Origin: Siphonodentalium dalli
Lineage: Eukaryota; Mollusca; Scaphopoda; Gadilida; Siphonodentaliidae
Reading direction: 5' to 3'
DNA length: 64,000 nucleotides
Assembly: GCA_032622095.1 (NCBI GenBank)
Contig: CP136064.1
Location: 38,924,426 to 38,988,425, forward strand
Numbering within the stretch: the stretch's first letter is position 1; each line of letters begins with the position of its first letter. The notes below the pieces were generated by a model. The model was given only the letters and a program-made list of their open reading frames with translations, was not told the DNA's origin and did no database searches. Both the position numbers and the translations under genes were made by a program. This document shows, piece by piece, positions 49,531-60,141 of this stretch.

Positions 49531-49952
49531 GTTAACACGATTAAAATAATTGTTCACATACGAATAACCAATCATCATTTTTGGGAATCAACGAAACATA
49601 CCAATATATGGTGTGAAATGACCAAAAACATGGTACGAAACAATTAAATGTGTCATTCAAATCAACTTGATGCTACAAACTGGCCATAGTAGGAAAAGTC
49701 GTTTGAGCCATCCAACAGACCTGGGTGAATCGCCGGGCGATCGGTCATCCACAGTAAGGATGCATCTGGGAAGAGGGGAGTCAATCTAATTAACTGTTAT
49801 CTATAACCAATACTTAAAAACAATAACAATTTATTCTGATTTCTTTTGAAACACACAGAATAATTATTTACTGAGATTATTCAATATAAACATGTACAAA
49901 TTCTCAAACAAAGGGAATTTCAATGTTCAAGAAATTTAGAGTCCCCTCTTAC

Positions 49953-50160
49953 TATGGGAGGCCCTTTTCACATTTATTATTTATTTGCGCTCAAGCACAA
50001 ATATGAAGCGCAAATATTTGCGCTTAAGCATAAATCATTTGGGCTTAAGCGAATGTCATTTGCGCTTAAGCACAAATATGTGTCTATCAATTTGTTTGCG
50101 CTTAAGCGAAAATCATTTGCGATTAAGTGTAAATGATTTGCGCTTAAGCGCAAATACCTA
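49953..50160. repeat. Cluster of GCGCTTAAGCGC-type palindromes
   Basis: TATGGGAGGCC is followed by at least eight TTTGCGCTTAAGC(G/A)(C/A)AAAT half or full palindromes in 200 bp. The leading TATGGGAGGCC is shared with the element at 54762. Confidence 0.85.
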
Positions 50161-50229
50161 ACACTCCCTTACTTCCCTCTGATTGTGAATGATGGAGTCC
50201 ATCTCACAGTATATTATTATGGGCCCATA

Positions 50230-50600
50230 GTAGTAGCCCATACAGACTCGAAAGTTGAAAAGTCAAAAGCATCTCTGTCTCTGGTGTCCCAAAAATTGGT
50301 GCCTCACTCCCAGAGCTCTAGTATATTTTATTAAAGGGACATCTCCTGCACACATATATACCATTTCCATGGTCATAGAAGGGGAATTAGGGGTTACTGG
50401 GGGCTTGCTTCCCTCGTTGTGTACTTATTGAATAGAAATAGGGGGGAAACATATTTTCATATTATCAGCATCCCTGTCCCTAAGAATTTGTGTCTCCATC
50501 CCAGAGATCTAGTACATTTTATAAAAGAGACATATCCTGTACAGATCTATACCATTTCCATGGTCATAAAAGGTATCTAGGGATCACTGGGGATTGCTTC
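50230..50600. repeat. ~185-bp direct duplication
   Basis: Two units share CTCCCAGAGCTCTAGTA-like and TATACCATTTCCATGGTCAT blocks and a GCTTCCCTC end. Confidence 0.8.
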
Positions 50601-50636
50601 CCTCATAGGATGGGCCTATATAGACTTGAGTGCAAG

Positions 50637-51064
50637 CCTGCAAATAGCGTGTCTGTCATTTGCAGATGAGGTCCCCAGAGGGTGAATTTAGTGACGCTAC
50701 CCCGCATAGCGGGCTAGCATCACTAAATTCACCCTCTGGGGACCTCATTCTGCTTAGGCCCTCAACTGCAGACCTAGGATAAGATTGAAGTTCCCCTGTT
50801 GAAGTTGGTGATGTTCACCCATTGGGAGCCTCGATTATGGATTTTATCTTCTGCAAATTAGGCGATATAGAAACTTCCCAGATGGGAAAACTTAACTAAA
50901 AACAATGTTAATTTGATACCATAGTTACTTCCCAGAGATGAGGCCTAAGCAGAATGAGGTCCCCAGAGGGTGAATTTAGTTATGCTAGCCCGCTATGCAG
51001 GGTAGCATCACTAAATTCACCCTCTAGGGACCTCATTCTGCAAATTACAGACATGCTATTTGCA
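50637..51064. mobile_element. Second double-hairpin TIR element
   Basis: Ends TGCAAATAGCGTGTCTG and CAGACATGCTATTTGCA. Just inside each end is a long hairpin (about 50668-50748 and 50957-51042): stem GAGGTCCCCAGAGGGTGAAT continuing TTAGT, loop around CCCGC(A)TAGCGGGCTAGC. Sequence is unrelated to the CCAATGCATTC hairpins, but the layout is identical. No coding capacity. Confidence 0.9.
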
Positions 51065-51126
51065 GGCATGCTTGAGTGATGTGTTAGGCCTATGCCATTT
51101 AAAATTAATTCAGGGAGATCAATGCA

Positions 51127-51195
51127 TTAATTTCTATTTGCACTTAAGCGCAAATGATTTCAGATTAAAAGTAAATTATTTGCACTTAAGCGCAA
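51127..51195. repeat. Second GCGCTTAAGCGC-type palindrome cluster
   Basis: Two TTTGCACTTAAGCGCAAA copies with 40 bp between them; same motif as 49953-50160. Together they bracket the 50-51-kb region. Confidence 0.75.
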
Positions 51196-51199
51196 AAAT

Positions 51200-51970
51200 T
51201 CATAAGTAATTGTATGTCATAATTTGCAAAGTTCTGTCAAATTCTTGTTAAAATATGACAATATTCATAACGGTGATATTTGGTTAAATTTCATACCGAG
51301 TTATGTATAATCGAATTATTGAGGGATCGGGGGGGACTTGGATCATACGAATGACATATATGCATTGCTCCAATTATCTCTTAACATGAGCAATACAAAA
51401 TGAAGTCACATTTCCGAACCAGTTCCATACAGCAGAACCTGACCTAGAATATATTAGCGAAAAAAACGTCAAATTCCCTCTATCAGCTGTCATTTTGACG
51501 ACCATCTTGGGCGGGGAGTTCCAATTTTACCCTAAAAATGTGGCATTATATCTCTCAGAGTCATACGTACTGAATATGCCTAATTTTAAATCGTATATTT
51601 CATGGTAAGATTACTTGCGACATATAGTAAATTATATAACCACGAAACACTCTTTAAATTTGGAAAACCCCTTAAAAGAGGGGTTAAAGTGATATTCCAG
51701 CGTGGCTCCATATCTAATACCAATACGTATGTAAATATGTACATATATGTGCAAAGTTTCATGCTTTAGTCAGACAATTTTAATAATTGTCTTGAAATTT
51801 TTATTTAATCTACTCCACTGTGTTATAGTGGACCATAGTGAATATTTATCGTCGTTTGATTTGCACCGAGTGAACTACTGCAAATCGTCACACCGACATG
51901 ACATTGGGAATTCCCATGTTTATTTATATATTTCTGACGTCACATGAATAAATTTTCTTCAAACATCGCC
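51200..51970. other. No gene recognised
   Basis: AT-rich; no domain-bearing frame or repeat with a second copy seen. Confidence 0.4.
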
Positions 51971-51978
51971 ATCAGAGA

Positions 51979-52533
51979 CCCCTAGCGTTATTTCACGTGT
52001 TAATCATTGATTTCGAATTCCTAATCATTGGTTTGACCGGAAATAGTAGATTGCGCAATTAGATATTGGTTGGAATACGAAACCTATCTATTAGTTTTAT
52101 AACGATAATCATTGCTCGTGAGAAATCGTCTATTGGTTTGAAATATCTTTATTGATTAAGAAAATATGGCTATTGAAACGGAGTGTACGTTTATTGAATA
52201 TGCCCGAATCTTACTAATTGTGTGTTATTAGATATTAGTTGAACAGTGAATACTATTAAATTAAAATAGAACATTAATTTTGCATTATTATTACGAATCT
52301 ATATCTATTAAAACGGAACTGTCTCTTATTGAATCCAAGAACGATTATTGGTTTGGAAATGGAGTTTATTGGTTTGAAATAGATGGCCATTGATTAAAAA
52401 AATATGGCTATTGAAACGGAACTGTCTCTTATTGAATCCAAGAACGACTACTGGTTTGAAAATAGAGACTATTGTTTTCACAAACCACCATTAACTTTTA
52501 TTTCATGTAATTTCCGACCGAATGGCCGCCCAT
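51979..52533. mobile_element. AT-rich element with CCAATAG-type subrepeats, copy 2 (inverted)
   Basis: Reverse-oriented relative of 41248-41850: starts ACCCCTAGCG, ends CCGAATGGCCGCCCAT. Shared blocks include GAACTGTCTCTTATTGAAT and CACCATTAACTTTTATTTC. Confidence 0.75.
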
Positions 52534-53206
52534 ACATAAAGCAGTCTATATCGAAGTAACTGTGAATGCAATATCACGTATCGTTCCTTATTACGGTCAG
52601 GTTGTTATTTGTACAGTGAAGTATGGCATGTTCGACCGTGGTATTGCAAGTTGTATTGCACCGGGGACCTGTGTTCCCGACTTCCATATCAGAGACTGCG
52701 TTATGAGATTTGCGATTGTGGCACACTCGTGCCTAAGTTTCGGGAGAGAGCGACACATATGCCAAAGTAGCAAGACTTTAAGGGTTGAATAACATGGCGC
52801 AAATGAAATGAGTTGGATCTCATGTTCCATTCTGAATCTACATCTTTCACTAAGCTTTTCCGCGTCTCCTTTGTCGGTAAAGTGCCCTCCTGTATAGTCC
52901 TGTAAAAATATATTTGGTTAGAACATTAAAAATGTGGTATTGAACGATGATTCATCGAGTTTCCCCAAGTGTGAAGTGGTCATTTAACCTGGATCGGATT
53001 GTTTGTTTCGAGTATATATCATCACGCGTGTTGCAGTAGTTGCCAAAAAAGGAAAGATGGCGTTTTTCAATTATAGAGATAATTGTGCCTGTGCCGAGGA
53101 GACCTAATACCACGTCTCTTCTGGAGCGGACCGGGAGGTTCATTGGATGTAGATAATACACACATGAGTTCTGAGCCGTGTATATTGTTGGCAATACTAC
53201 TGACTC

Positions 53207-53649
53207 ATACCTTGTTTTCGAACTAAGAGGGGTTGGAATGGACTACCGTTAAAGATTAGACGTTCAAAAACAACCTCCGAATTTAAGAAAAAACTGAAAG
53301 CCCATCTTTTCCAAAAATGTTTCAATTTATAGATCGTTATTTTTGGAAATCTAATTGCAGTTGTTATTTCAATACACACCGTTGTTAAAGTTATAATTTA
53401 TTCTTTTATCTTAATTTTTTTTATATAAATCAAACTTTTAATTTTGTACTGAAATTTCAATTTTCTTTAGCTTTAATTTTACAGTAATTTTCGTTACATC
53501 TTTACCAAATTGTATTTAATAGTAGTAGGCCTATTGTTTGTATTTTTATAGTTTTATGTGTTTTTATTGTATTTACTTGTAAAGCGCATTGGAACATTAT
53601 GTAGAATGCGTTTCTTAAATGTAAATAAATAATAATAAAAATAATAATA
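53207..53649 (+). mobile_element. Truncated LINE 3' end nested in the LINE relic
   Basis: Plus-strand reading WNGLPLKIRRSKTTSEFKKK then LKAHLF and a stop: the ORF2 C-terminus of a CR1/Jockey-like LINE. A 3' UTR follows with GTAAAGCGCATTGGAACA and an AAT-type repeat tail. It interrupts the host relic between its YSGG and YESVVLP segments. Confidence 0.85.
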
Positions 53650-53746
53650 TGCCTCCAGAATACATCCCCGCGGTGCTCAACATGATGTACATCATTGAAC
53701 GAATTGTGTGGCTTATGTGATCAGTGAAGTCGGTTGTTTAATTATT

Positions 53747-54204
53747 TGTGACCCGCCATATCAAATCCAGTCGTAAGTCGGGATTTTTTTTACCCTGTGC
53801 CAATGCATTCTCTTATATATGCGAGTCGACCATAGGTCGCCTCGCATATATAAGAGAATGCATTGGCCTAACAATTTTTTACAATTTTAATAATTTTTTC
53901 TTGTATTCTTTAACAATTTTTTTAATTTCACCCATACAGAGCCCCAGACAAACATGAGCAGACGACACTCTTCTATATGCTTCTATATATGTGTGGGGCT
54001 CCCTGCAGGGTAATGGATGTTTTTTTATTTTATGTCCTAAAAATTGTAAGAAACATTTATTTTAAAAAAATGATAAAAAATTGTTAGGCCAATGCATTCT
54101 CTAATATATGCGAGGCGACCTATGGTCGACTCGCATATATAAGAGAATGCATTGGCACAGGGTAAACAAATCCCGATTTACGACTGGATTTGATATAGCG
54201 GGTC
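53747..54204. mobile_element. Double-hairpin TIR element, copy 2 (TGTGACCC ends)
   Basis: Same ends (TGTGACCCGCCATATC) and hairpins as 2068-2526, but the central part (AGCCCCAGACAAACATGAGC) runs in the opposite orientation. Nested in the minus-strand LINE relic. Confidence 0.88.
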
Positions 54205-54761
54205 TAATTTCTACGAAGGTGGGTACCAAGGTTTTGAATACTATCTGCCTCTAGCACTGATTTATCACCGAAGTCCCACCGTTTTCGCGTTCTATGATTA
54301 AACAAGGATGTCGATTATTTAAATATGAACACCTTACTCCATCAGGGTTGTATACGATCCTCCACGTGTTTGAGAATTGTGTGCATATATAACATAATGT
54401 CTGTAGTCGTGGTCCAGTCAATGACACCAGTGCTATGTCGTCGACCTGAGTAGGACAATCGCAACTAATGGAGTTCAGACACATGCCATACTGAGATGTT
54501 TCCAATTCGTATATTAGATCATCAATGGAGATCATATAAAATAGAGGAGAGAGCAACCCCTGTCGCGTGCCTTGTTGCATGACAATGACTCTGGATAAGA
54601 GATTATTGTAGCGGACCATATACTTAATATCTGATAAGATCTAAACAAGTGCCAAATTTTACCACGGAATCACCGATGGTATAGTTTCAACTAGAAGTCC
54701 GTTAATCGATACCGTATCGAAAGCTTTGTGAGTGCCGATGAAGCATGACTGGAGAGGACTG

Positions 54762-55171
54762 TATGGGAGGCCAAATTCATATTAATTAATAATTGCGCTT
54801 CAGCGCAATTCAATTGCGCTTCAGCGCATTCCAGCTTGATTCATATCAATTGCGCTAAAGCGCAATTATTGTTACAAGCTTACACCCCTGAATAGATCAT
54901 TTTTTATTGGATTTATTCATTAATTAACTGGGGGTGCCCATATATGGGAAAATAATTGCGCTTCGGCGCAATTCAATTGCGCTTGAGCGCAATTAATTTT
55001 GTATTGGATTTATTCATTAATTAACTGGGGGGTTTAGCCATATATGGAAAATGAATTGCGCTGAATCGCAATTCAATTGCGTTTCAGCGCAATTAATTTT
55101 GGATTGCGCTGAAGCGCAATTGGATTGCGCTGAAGCACAATTATTAATAAATGAGAATTTGGCCTTCCATA
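54762..55171. mobile_element. TIR element with GCGCTTCAGCGC palindromes
   Basis: Ends TATGGGAGGCCAAATTC and GAATTTGGCCTTCCATA. The interior has seven or more ATTGCGCTTCAGCGCAAT palindromes. Flanked by GGACTG/GGTCTG, a likely 6-bp duplication with one change. It interrupts the RT between the SCMNSSF and KAFDTV motifs. Confidence 0.88.
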
Positions 55172-56066
55172 GGTCTGTGGTTTTCTAGTGTAAATGACGA
55201 ATGATGAGTTCATACAACTGACTCCTTTCTGGAAGCCGTTTTGAAGAGGATGTACCTTTATGAGCTCTAGCGCAAGTGTTTCCATTCGGAGAAGTATAAC
55301 TTTCTCCAATAGTTTATGAAATATTTACAGAGCATACATCACGTATGATAAGTGTTCACAGAGGGCGCATCCGTTCCAATTGGTTGAAAGGTTCATCGAC
55401 AAACATGCAACGGGCATTGCATTTATATACCAATAACCACACACCCATTGCCAAAAAAGTGACGAACGCCTTGACGATTGGCACGTTATTATGTTGACGC
55501 GCTGCCGGCTCGCAGCAAATATTATACACAAAACAATTAGTTTCTCGGTTATCTCATATGATATTTGAACTGTTTTCGGTTGGCATGTATCTTTTCTTTG
55601 TTATTTGTTCTAATTTCTAATAGAGGTCTGAATAGTGCATTAAATAGCATGCAGAATAATAATCAGGCCAAAATTGTTGATCTTCGTTACATGGTTCAAG
55701 TGCGCAAATACCGAGCACGTTTCTAATCACATTTAGTCCATCCAAGTACGCAAATACCGAGTACGTTTTAATTACATTTAGTTCACCACCTCCAGGTATA
55801 CATGGGCCATATATGCTTCCCAATACACCCTAAGAGTGCGTACTTAATAATAACTATATCTGATGTCCATGCGGCATTGAAACCTGAAACTGAAACCCAT
55901 ATATACGACTTTAGGATAGACATGTCTGCATTATGAGGTAGGTCACGTGGTTGAAGTACTAATTACTTTCCATAGGCCACATTGTTAACGTATATTTGAG
56001 GTTAGTTTTATTTAGTTTTATCCAATCACATGCGTCCACAATATAAGATTGATTCCCTAGCCGCAT

Positions 56067-57158
56067 GTGGCACCCACTGCCCGAATCATTCTGAACCGTC
56101 TTTCCACCAGTGATTTAAATCCAGCGTTTTCTTTACTGCCGTCGTATCCGTACAAAGCATATGTGCACATGGACCCACCACAAAACATAGCAAATACAAA
56201 TAAAATAAAGAGAATAAAAACCAACAAATTGTTCCTTAATCTTGAAAAACGCAAAGCTATATCGAAAACGCTATGCAACCTTACCGACTCCTCCGGGGAA
56301 AACATTAACAACCTTACCGACTCCTCCGGGGAAAACATTAACAACCTTACCGACTCCTCCGCGGAAAACATTAACAATCAGTCAGACATAATACATGGAT
56401 GCAACCTTACCGACTCCTCCGGGGAAAACATTGCCAACCAGTCAGACATAATAAATGGATGCAACCTTACTGACTCATCCGGGGAAAACATTAACAACCA
56501 GTCAGACATAATACATGGATGCAACCTTACTGACTCCTCCGGGGAAAACATTGACAACCATTCAGACATAATACATGGATGCAACCTTACCGACTCCTCC
56601 GGGGAAAACATTGACAACCAGTCAGACATAATACATGGATGCAAGCTTACTGACTCCTCCGGGGAAAACATTAACAATCTTACCGACTCCTCAGGGGAAA
56701 ACATTGACAATCTTACCGACTCCTCCGGGGAAAACATTGACAATCTTACCGACTCCTCCGGGGAAAACATTGACAATCTTACCGACTCCTCCGGTGAAAA
56801 CATTAACAACCTTACCGACTCCTCCGGGGAAAACATTAACAACCTTACTGACTCCTCCGGGGAAAACATTAACAACCTTACCGACTCCTCCGGGGAAAAC
56901 ATTAACAACCTTACCGACTCCTCCGGGGAAAACATTGACAATCAGTCAGACATAATACATGGATGCAACCTTACCGACTCCTCCGGGGAAAACATTGACA
57001 ATCAGTCAGACATAATACATGGAGCTAAAAGTGTTTACGAAAATATATTTAGATGCATCAAAGAACATATTTTTGAGATTTATGTTATTCTTGAAAAACA
57101 CCATTCAATATTGTCACACGGCATAGAAGGGCCACTAACTCTAACTGAACGTACGTGA
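56067..57158 (+). CDS. Candidate repeat protein, or open frame over a 33-bp minisatellite
   Basis: 363 codons. Residues 1-70 are unique (a second possible start is MDPPQNIANTNK). Then come 17 copies of LTDSSGEN in an 11-residue (33-bp) unit, seven of them extended by NQSDIIHGC. The last ~45 residues are unique (SVYENIFRCIKEHIFEIYV). Most units carry an NLT glycosylation sequon, but there is no clear signal peptide. The repeat DNA is also open in another plus frame and on the minus strand because its length is a multiple of three, so openness alone is weak evidence. No homologous family recognised. Confidence 0.4.
   Translation: MAPTARIILNRLSTSDLNPAFSLLPSYPYKAYVHMDPPQNIANTNKIKRIKTNKLFLNLEKRKAISKTLCNLTDSSGENINNLTDSSGENINNLTDSSAENINNQSDIIHGCNLTDSSGENIANQSDIINGCNLTDSSGENINNQSDIIHGCNLTDSSGENIDNHSDIIHGCNLTDSSGENIDNQSDIIHGCKLTDSSGENINNLTDSSGENIDNLTDSSGENIDNLTDSSGENIDNLTDSSGENINNLTDSSGENINNLTDSSGENINNLTDSSGENINNLTDSSGENIDNQSDIIHGCNLTDSSGENIDNQSDIIHGAKSVYENIFRCIKEHIFEIYVILEKHHSILSHGIEGPLTLTERT
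56277..57020. repeat. 33/60-bp minisatellite
   Basis: 17 units of ACCGACTCCTCCGGGGAAAA-type sequence, 33 bp each; seven are lengthened to 60 bp by a CAGTCAGACATAATACATGG insert. Units are very similar, which implies recent turnover. Confidence 0.95.
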
Positions 57159-57341
57159 CGAACATGACTTTTGGAACTTATTCCCTATTATTCCCTATTC
57201 CTTAATCACAAAAATGTCTCTTTCGGTCAATTTTACGGCATGGGTGAGAGGCCCATCCCAAACACCCTTATAGAAACACCGCCACCCCACCCTCACCCAT
57301 GGGTTACCACCCGACGGATTTCACATCGGACCATATGCAAA

Positions 57342-57557
57342 ATGCCGGTGAAAATCATAGTCAAAAATTTTTCATCGCGAAGACGATGGACTGTTCTGCT
57401 TTGGCTATTGTTGTTACTATGTATTTCCATCATGTTTTTACTCTCCTTCAACATTTGTTCAGATGCACTATGGGAGTTGTTACCTGAAACGAAATTCGCA
57501 AACATGAAACTAACATTCTATAATTATATATTATCACATAAAACCATGACTAGCTAA
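57342..57557 (+). CDS. Possible 71-aa type II single-pass membrane ORF
   Basis: MPVKIIVKNFSSRRR is followed by a ~20-residue hydrophobic segment (WTVLLWLLLLLCISIMFLL) and a short tail. The basic flank before the membrane segment fits a type II anchor such as the start of a Golgi enzyme. There is no good donor before the stop, no homologue recognised, and the frame is short. It could be chance. Confidence 0.25.
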   Translation: MPVKIIVKNFSSRRRWTVLLWLLLLLCISIMFLLSFNICSDALWELLPETKFANMKLTFYNYILSHKTMTS

Positions 57558-57559
57558 CT

Positions 57560-58600
57560 ATTGATTATTCTAGTAAGGTGATACCTGTTGAATATCTATT
57601 GTTTTCAAACCTCTCATGGTGTGAAGCCATGTTGATATTAGACGGGATACAGTTTATGACACATTAAGTAACCATTGAGTTAAGAACTGCTGGCCTGTAC
57701 ATCCAATTCAAGAACAATGCATTTAGGTATTTTTTCTTAACAACAAAAAATTACATAACCAGTGCAGAGATTACGCGTACGATGGAACACATGGCCGTGT
57801 TTTGTTTGGGACCCAAACACCTTGTGGATAGTTGTTATTTGTATTTTGGAGCACAAACCGCCATGTGGCTTTAAATATGAGTAGGGTATTGTAACCATTG
57901 CCGCTTACTCGCTGCCGTTTTGTTTATGATCAATGTTCTCGAAGTCCGTTACCGCATTCTATGGGTTAGCATCGAGGTCAATATGTCCAATTGAGAAATG
58001 CACGTGCATGACATTCCATATTCTGTTCTGGGTTTTATCAGTTTGTGCTATATTCCGACCATTCAACACGATGCCACTACTGACCGAGATAATTTACAGT
58101 GTGTCAACAAGGTTGTTCAAATGAAAGTTTTACGGTAGGTCGTCACATGTAATCATAATCTGTTGACGACTACAAGCGCACTGCGCCATGTATACGGAAT
58201 AAATACCGATACGTATCACTACCCACATGGTTGTTCATGTCATCAAACACAAACGTTAAACTTGTTACGGAAATTTGGTCTAGGAGATGAGGAACCCTGT
58301 AGGCTGACAAACAAAAGAAGTTAAACGTGTTAGCCTTCAATTTTGGAGGGATTATATTTCATGCTCATCTATTGCATTGAGTTTCCCAACACTCTTGATT
58401 GTTTTGTTTTTGCTACACGTCCTATGTTTGGATATGGATGGGCATAATGTCATACAGTTATATTATAATACGAAGGCATCGAAACAAGTGCTGTTATCCT
58501 TGGCCTATATATGTGTACTGAATATTTGCTTCTGTGCACCCATGCTGTACAAGATAGTCGTATCTTACTTTTAGTCATTCTCCATACCTGTTTCTGTATG
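57560..58600. promoter_or_regulatory. Upstream region of the P450 gene
   Basis: No repeat or gene recognised. A hydrophobic 65-codon open frame ends at 58574, 35 bp before the P450 start; it may be chance or an upstream ORF. No confident TATA box. Confidence 0.3.
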
Positions 58601-58608
58601 TTACGAAC

Positions 58609-60141
58609 ATGGCGTTTGTTGTTCGTTATATTCCATCACTATCGGTCGTGGATTGCTCCATTATCGTCCTTGTGTTCTGTGTGATTTGGTTTTTGTTCAA
58701 AATTCATATATCTCCTCGGTTTTCGCCACTGTATAAGATTCCAGGATATCGTGGGCACTGGTTTACGGGGATTATGATGGTAGGTGTCGAGAACAAGAGG
58801 GACCGAGGATTGTTTATTCTTGAACAGGTTCAAAAACTTGGCAGTGAGGTGTTTCGTATACATTTGCCTTTTGGGACGCCTGCCATTGCTATCGCCGGAC
58901 CACAATATTACAAACATGTGACTGTCACGCATAACAGCAACTACCCTAAGCCAGCCATGATGTACAGAGCCTTCGCTGACCTTGTGGGAAATGGAGGTTT
59001 GGTCACTCTCAACGGCGAAGAACATGCGGCTCAGAGATTTCTGTGCAATGGAGCATTCAAACCAAATATGCTAAAATATATGTTCGATAAAATTGAACAA
59101 AACAGCATGGAACTTGTACGATATTGGCAAGACATGACAAAGGGAAATTGTATTCCGAGTCAGAATCCGACAAACTGGATTGAAATAGGCGAAGACCTTG
59201 AAAGGTCGACATTAGACACTATAGTGAATATCGCGTTCGACTACAACGCTTCCATTCTTCGGAGCCCTGAAGGAGATGTGAACCAAGCTATACGGGGCTG
59301 CATTAATAGTTTTGCTTCTACCTACGTCCGTTACATTCCTTTCTATAAATATCTACCAACAAGACAAAATAGAGCTTTCAACAGGAACAAACGCGTTCTT
59401 GACTCATTAGTTTATGAAATGATATCAAAGAAACAAGAAATGATGAAAGATGCGAGCGATGATTTTTCGACAGATAATTTATTGACAATGCTCATTCTCG
59501 CAGAAGATCCTGACGGTAGAAAAATGACGAATGATCAACTACATGATCATGTGATGACATTCATGTTCGCTGGTGCCGAAACCACGGCAACGACACTGTC
59601 ATGGTGTTTGTACGCATTAGCGTGCTATCAAGGTATACAGGATAAAGTTCGTGATGAAGTGAGGCGAGTGGCTCCAGATACTTCGACTCCCTTGACATTT
59701 GGTGATATCGAACAAATGGCATACCTTGTTTGCACAATCAAAGAAACTTTGCGGTATCACACGCCCGTACCGGTGACTATCAGAGTAGCGTCGCACGATG
59801 ACGTCATTGACGGATACCATATTCCCACCGGAACAGTCATGATGCTTTTCGCATCAGCTATTCACTTGAATCCTAAATATTGGAAACAACCTGATAAATT
59901 CATTCCGGAGAGGTTTTTGAATGTGGAGGGCATGGAACCTTGCAGTTTTATCCCGTTTACGTCAGGACCGAGGATGTGTATAGGTCGTAAATTCGCTATG
60001 ATGGAACTCAAAATTTATCTAGCTGAGCTAGTTCGGTGCTTCAAATTCGAGCTTACTCCGGGAATGGACAAGGTCGGATCCGTTCCGGGACTTACAAGTC
60101 ATCCGGACCCTCATATCGTCTTGAAACTCATACAGATCTGA
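58609..60141 (+). CDS. Cytochrome P450 monooxygenase, single exon, intact
   Basis: 510 aa, the usual microsomal P450 length. An N-terminal signal anchor (about residues 14-32) implies ER membrane attachment; it is followed by a Pro-containing hinge (IPGYRG). All hallmark motifs are present: I-helix AGAETT at 321-326 for oxygen activation, K-helix ETLR at 379-382, PERF at 433-436, and the heme loop FTSGPRMCIG at 450-459 with Cys457 as the iron ligand. The ATG context (AACATGG) is favourable. The sequence suggests a clan-4/CYP46-like enzyme, but family and substrate (fatty acid, sterol or xenobiotic) cannot be settled here. Lack of introns is notable for an animal P450 and may reflect retroposition. 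AATAAA near 60485 is a possible polyadenylation signal. Confidence 0.97.
   Translation: MAFVVRYIPSLSVVDCSIIVLVFCVIWFLFKIHISPRFSPLYKIPGYRGHWFTGIMMVGVENKRDRGLFILEQVQKLGSEVFRIHLPFGTPAIAIAGPQYYKHVTVTHNSNYPKPAMMYRAFADLVGNGGLVTLNGEEHAAQRFLCNGAFKPNMLKYMFDKIEQNSMELVRYWQDMTKGNCIPSQNPTNWIEIGEDLERSTLDTIVNIAFDYNASILRSPEGDVNQAIRGCINSFASTYVRYIPFYKYLPTRQNRAFNRNKRVLDSLVYEMISKKQEMMKDASDDFSTDNLLTMLILAEDPDGRKMTNDQLHDHVMTFMFAGAETTATTLSWCLYALACYQGIQDKVRDEVRRVAPDTSTPLTFGDIEQMAYLVCTIKETLRYHTPVPVTIRVASHDDVIDGYHIPTGTVMMLFASAIHLNPKYWKQPDKFIPERFLNVEGMEPCSFIPFTSGPRMCIGRKFAMMELKIYLAELVRCFKFELTPGMDKVGSVPGLTSHPDPHIVLKLIQI

Larger units (their letters stand above)
52550..55310 (-). pseudogene. LINE ORF2 relic, disrupted by three insertions
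   Basis: Read on the minus strand from 55310: EKVILLRMETLAL then HPLQNGFQKGVSCMNSSF (RT N-terminal region); after an insertion, THKAFDTVS and MQQGTRQGLLSPLFYMISID, then QVDDIALVSL (catalytic DD box) and WRIVYNP; after the next insertion, a MYSGG segment; then YESVVLPTIYTAQNS and PVRSRRDVVLGLLGT; and last CNTTCNTTVEHAILHC near 52640. The order is that of a complete non-LTR ORF2 from RT to the terminal Cys/His motif. Stops and frameshifts show it is dead. Confidence 0.85.

Noticed and set aside
56378-56955. Minus-strand 187-codon and plus-strand 106-codon repeat proteins
   Set aside because: Alternative frames of the 33-bp minisatellite; they lack unique flanking coding sequence, unlike the 363-codon frame.
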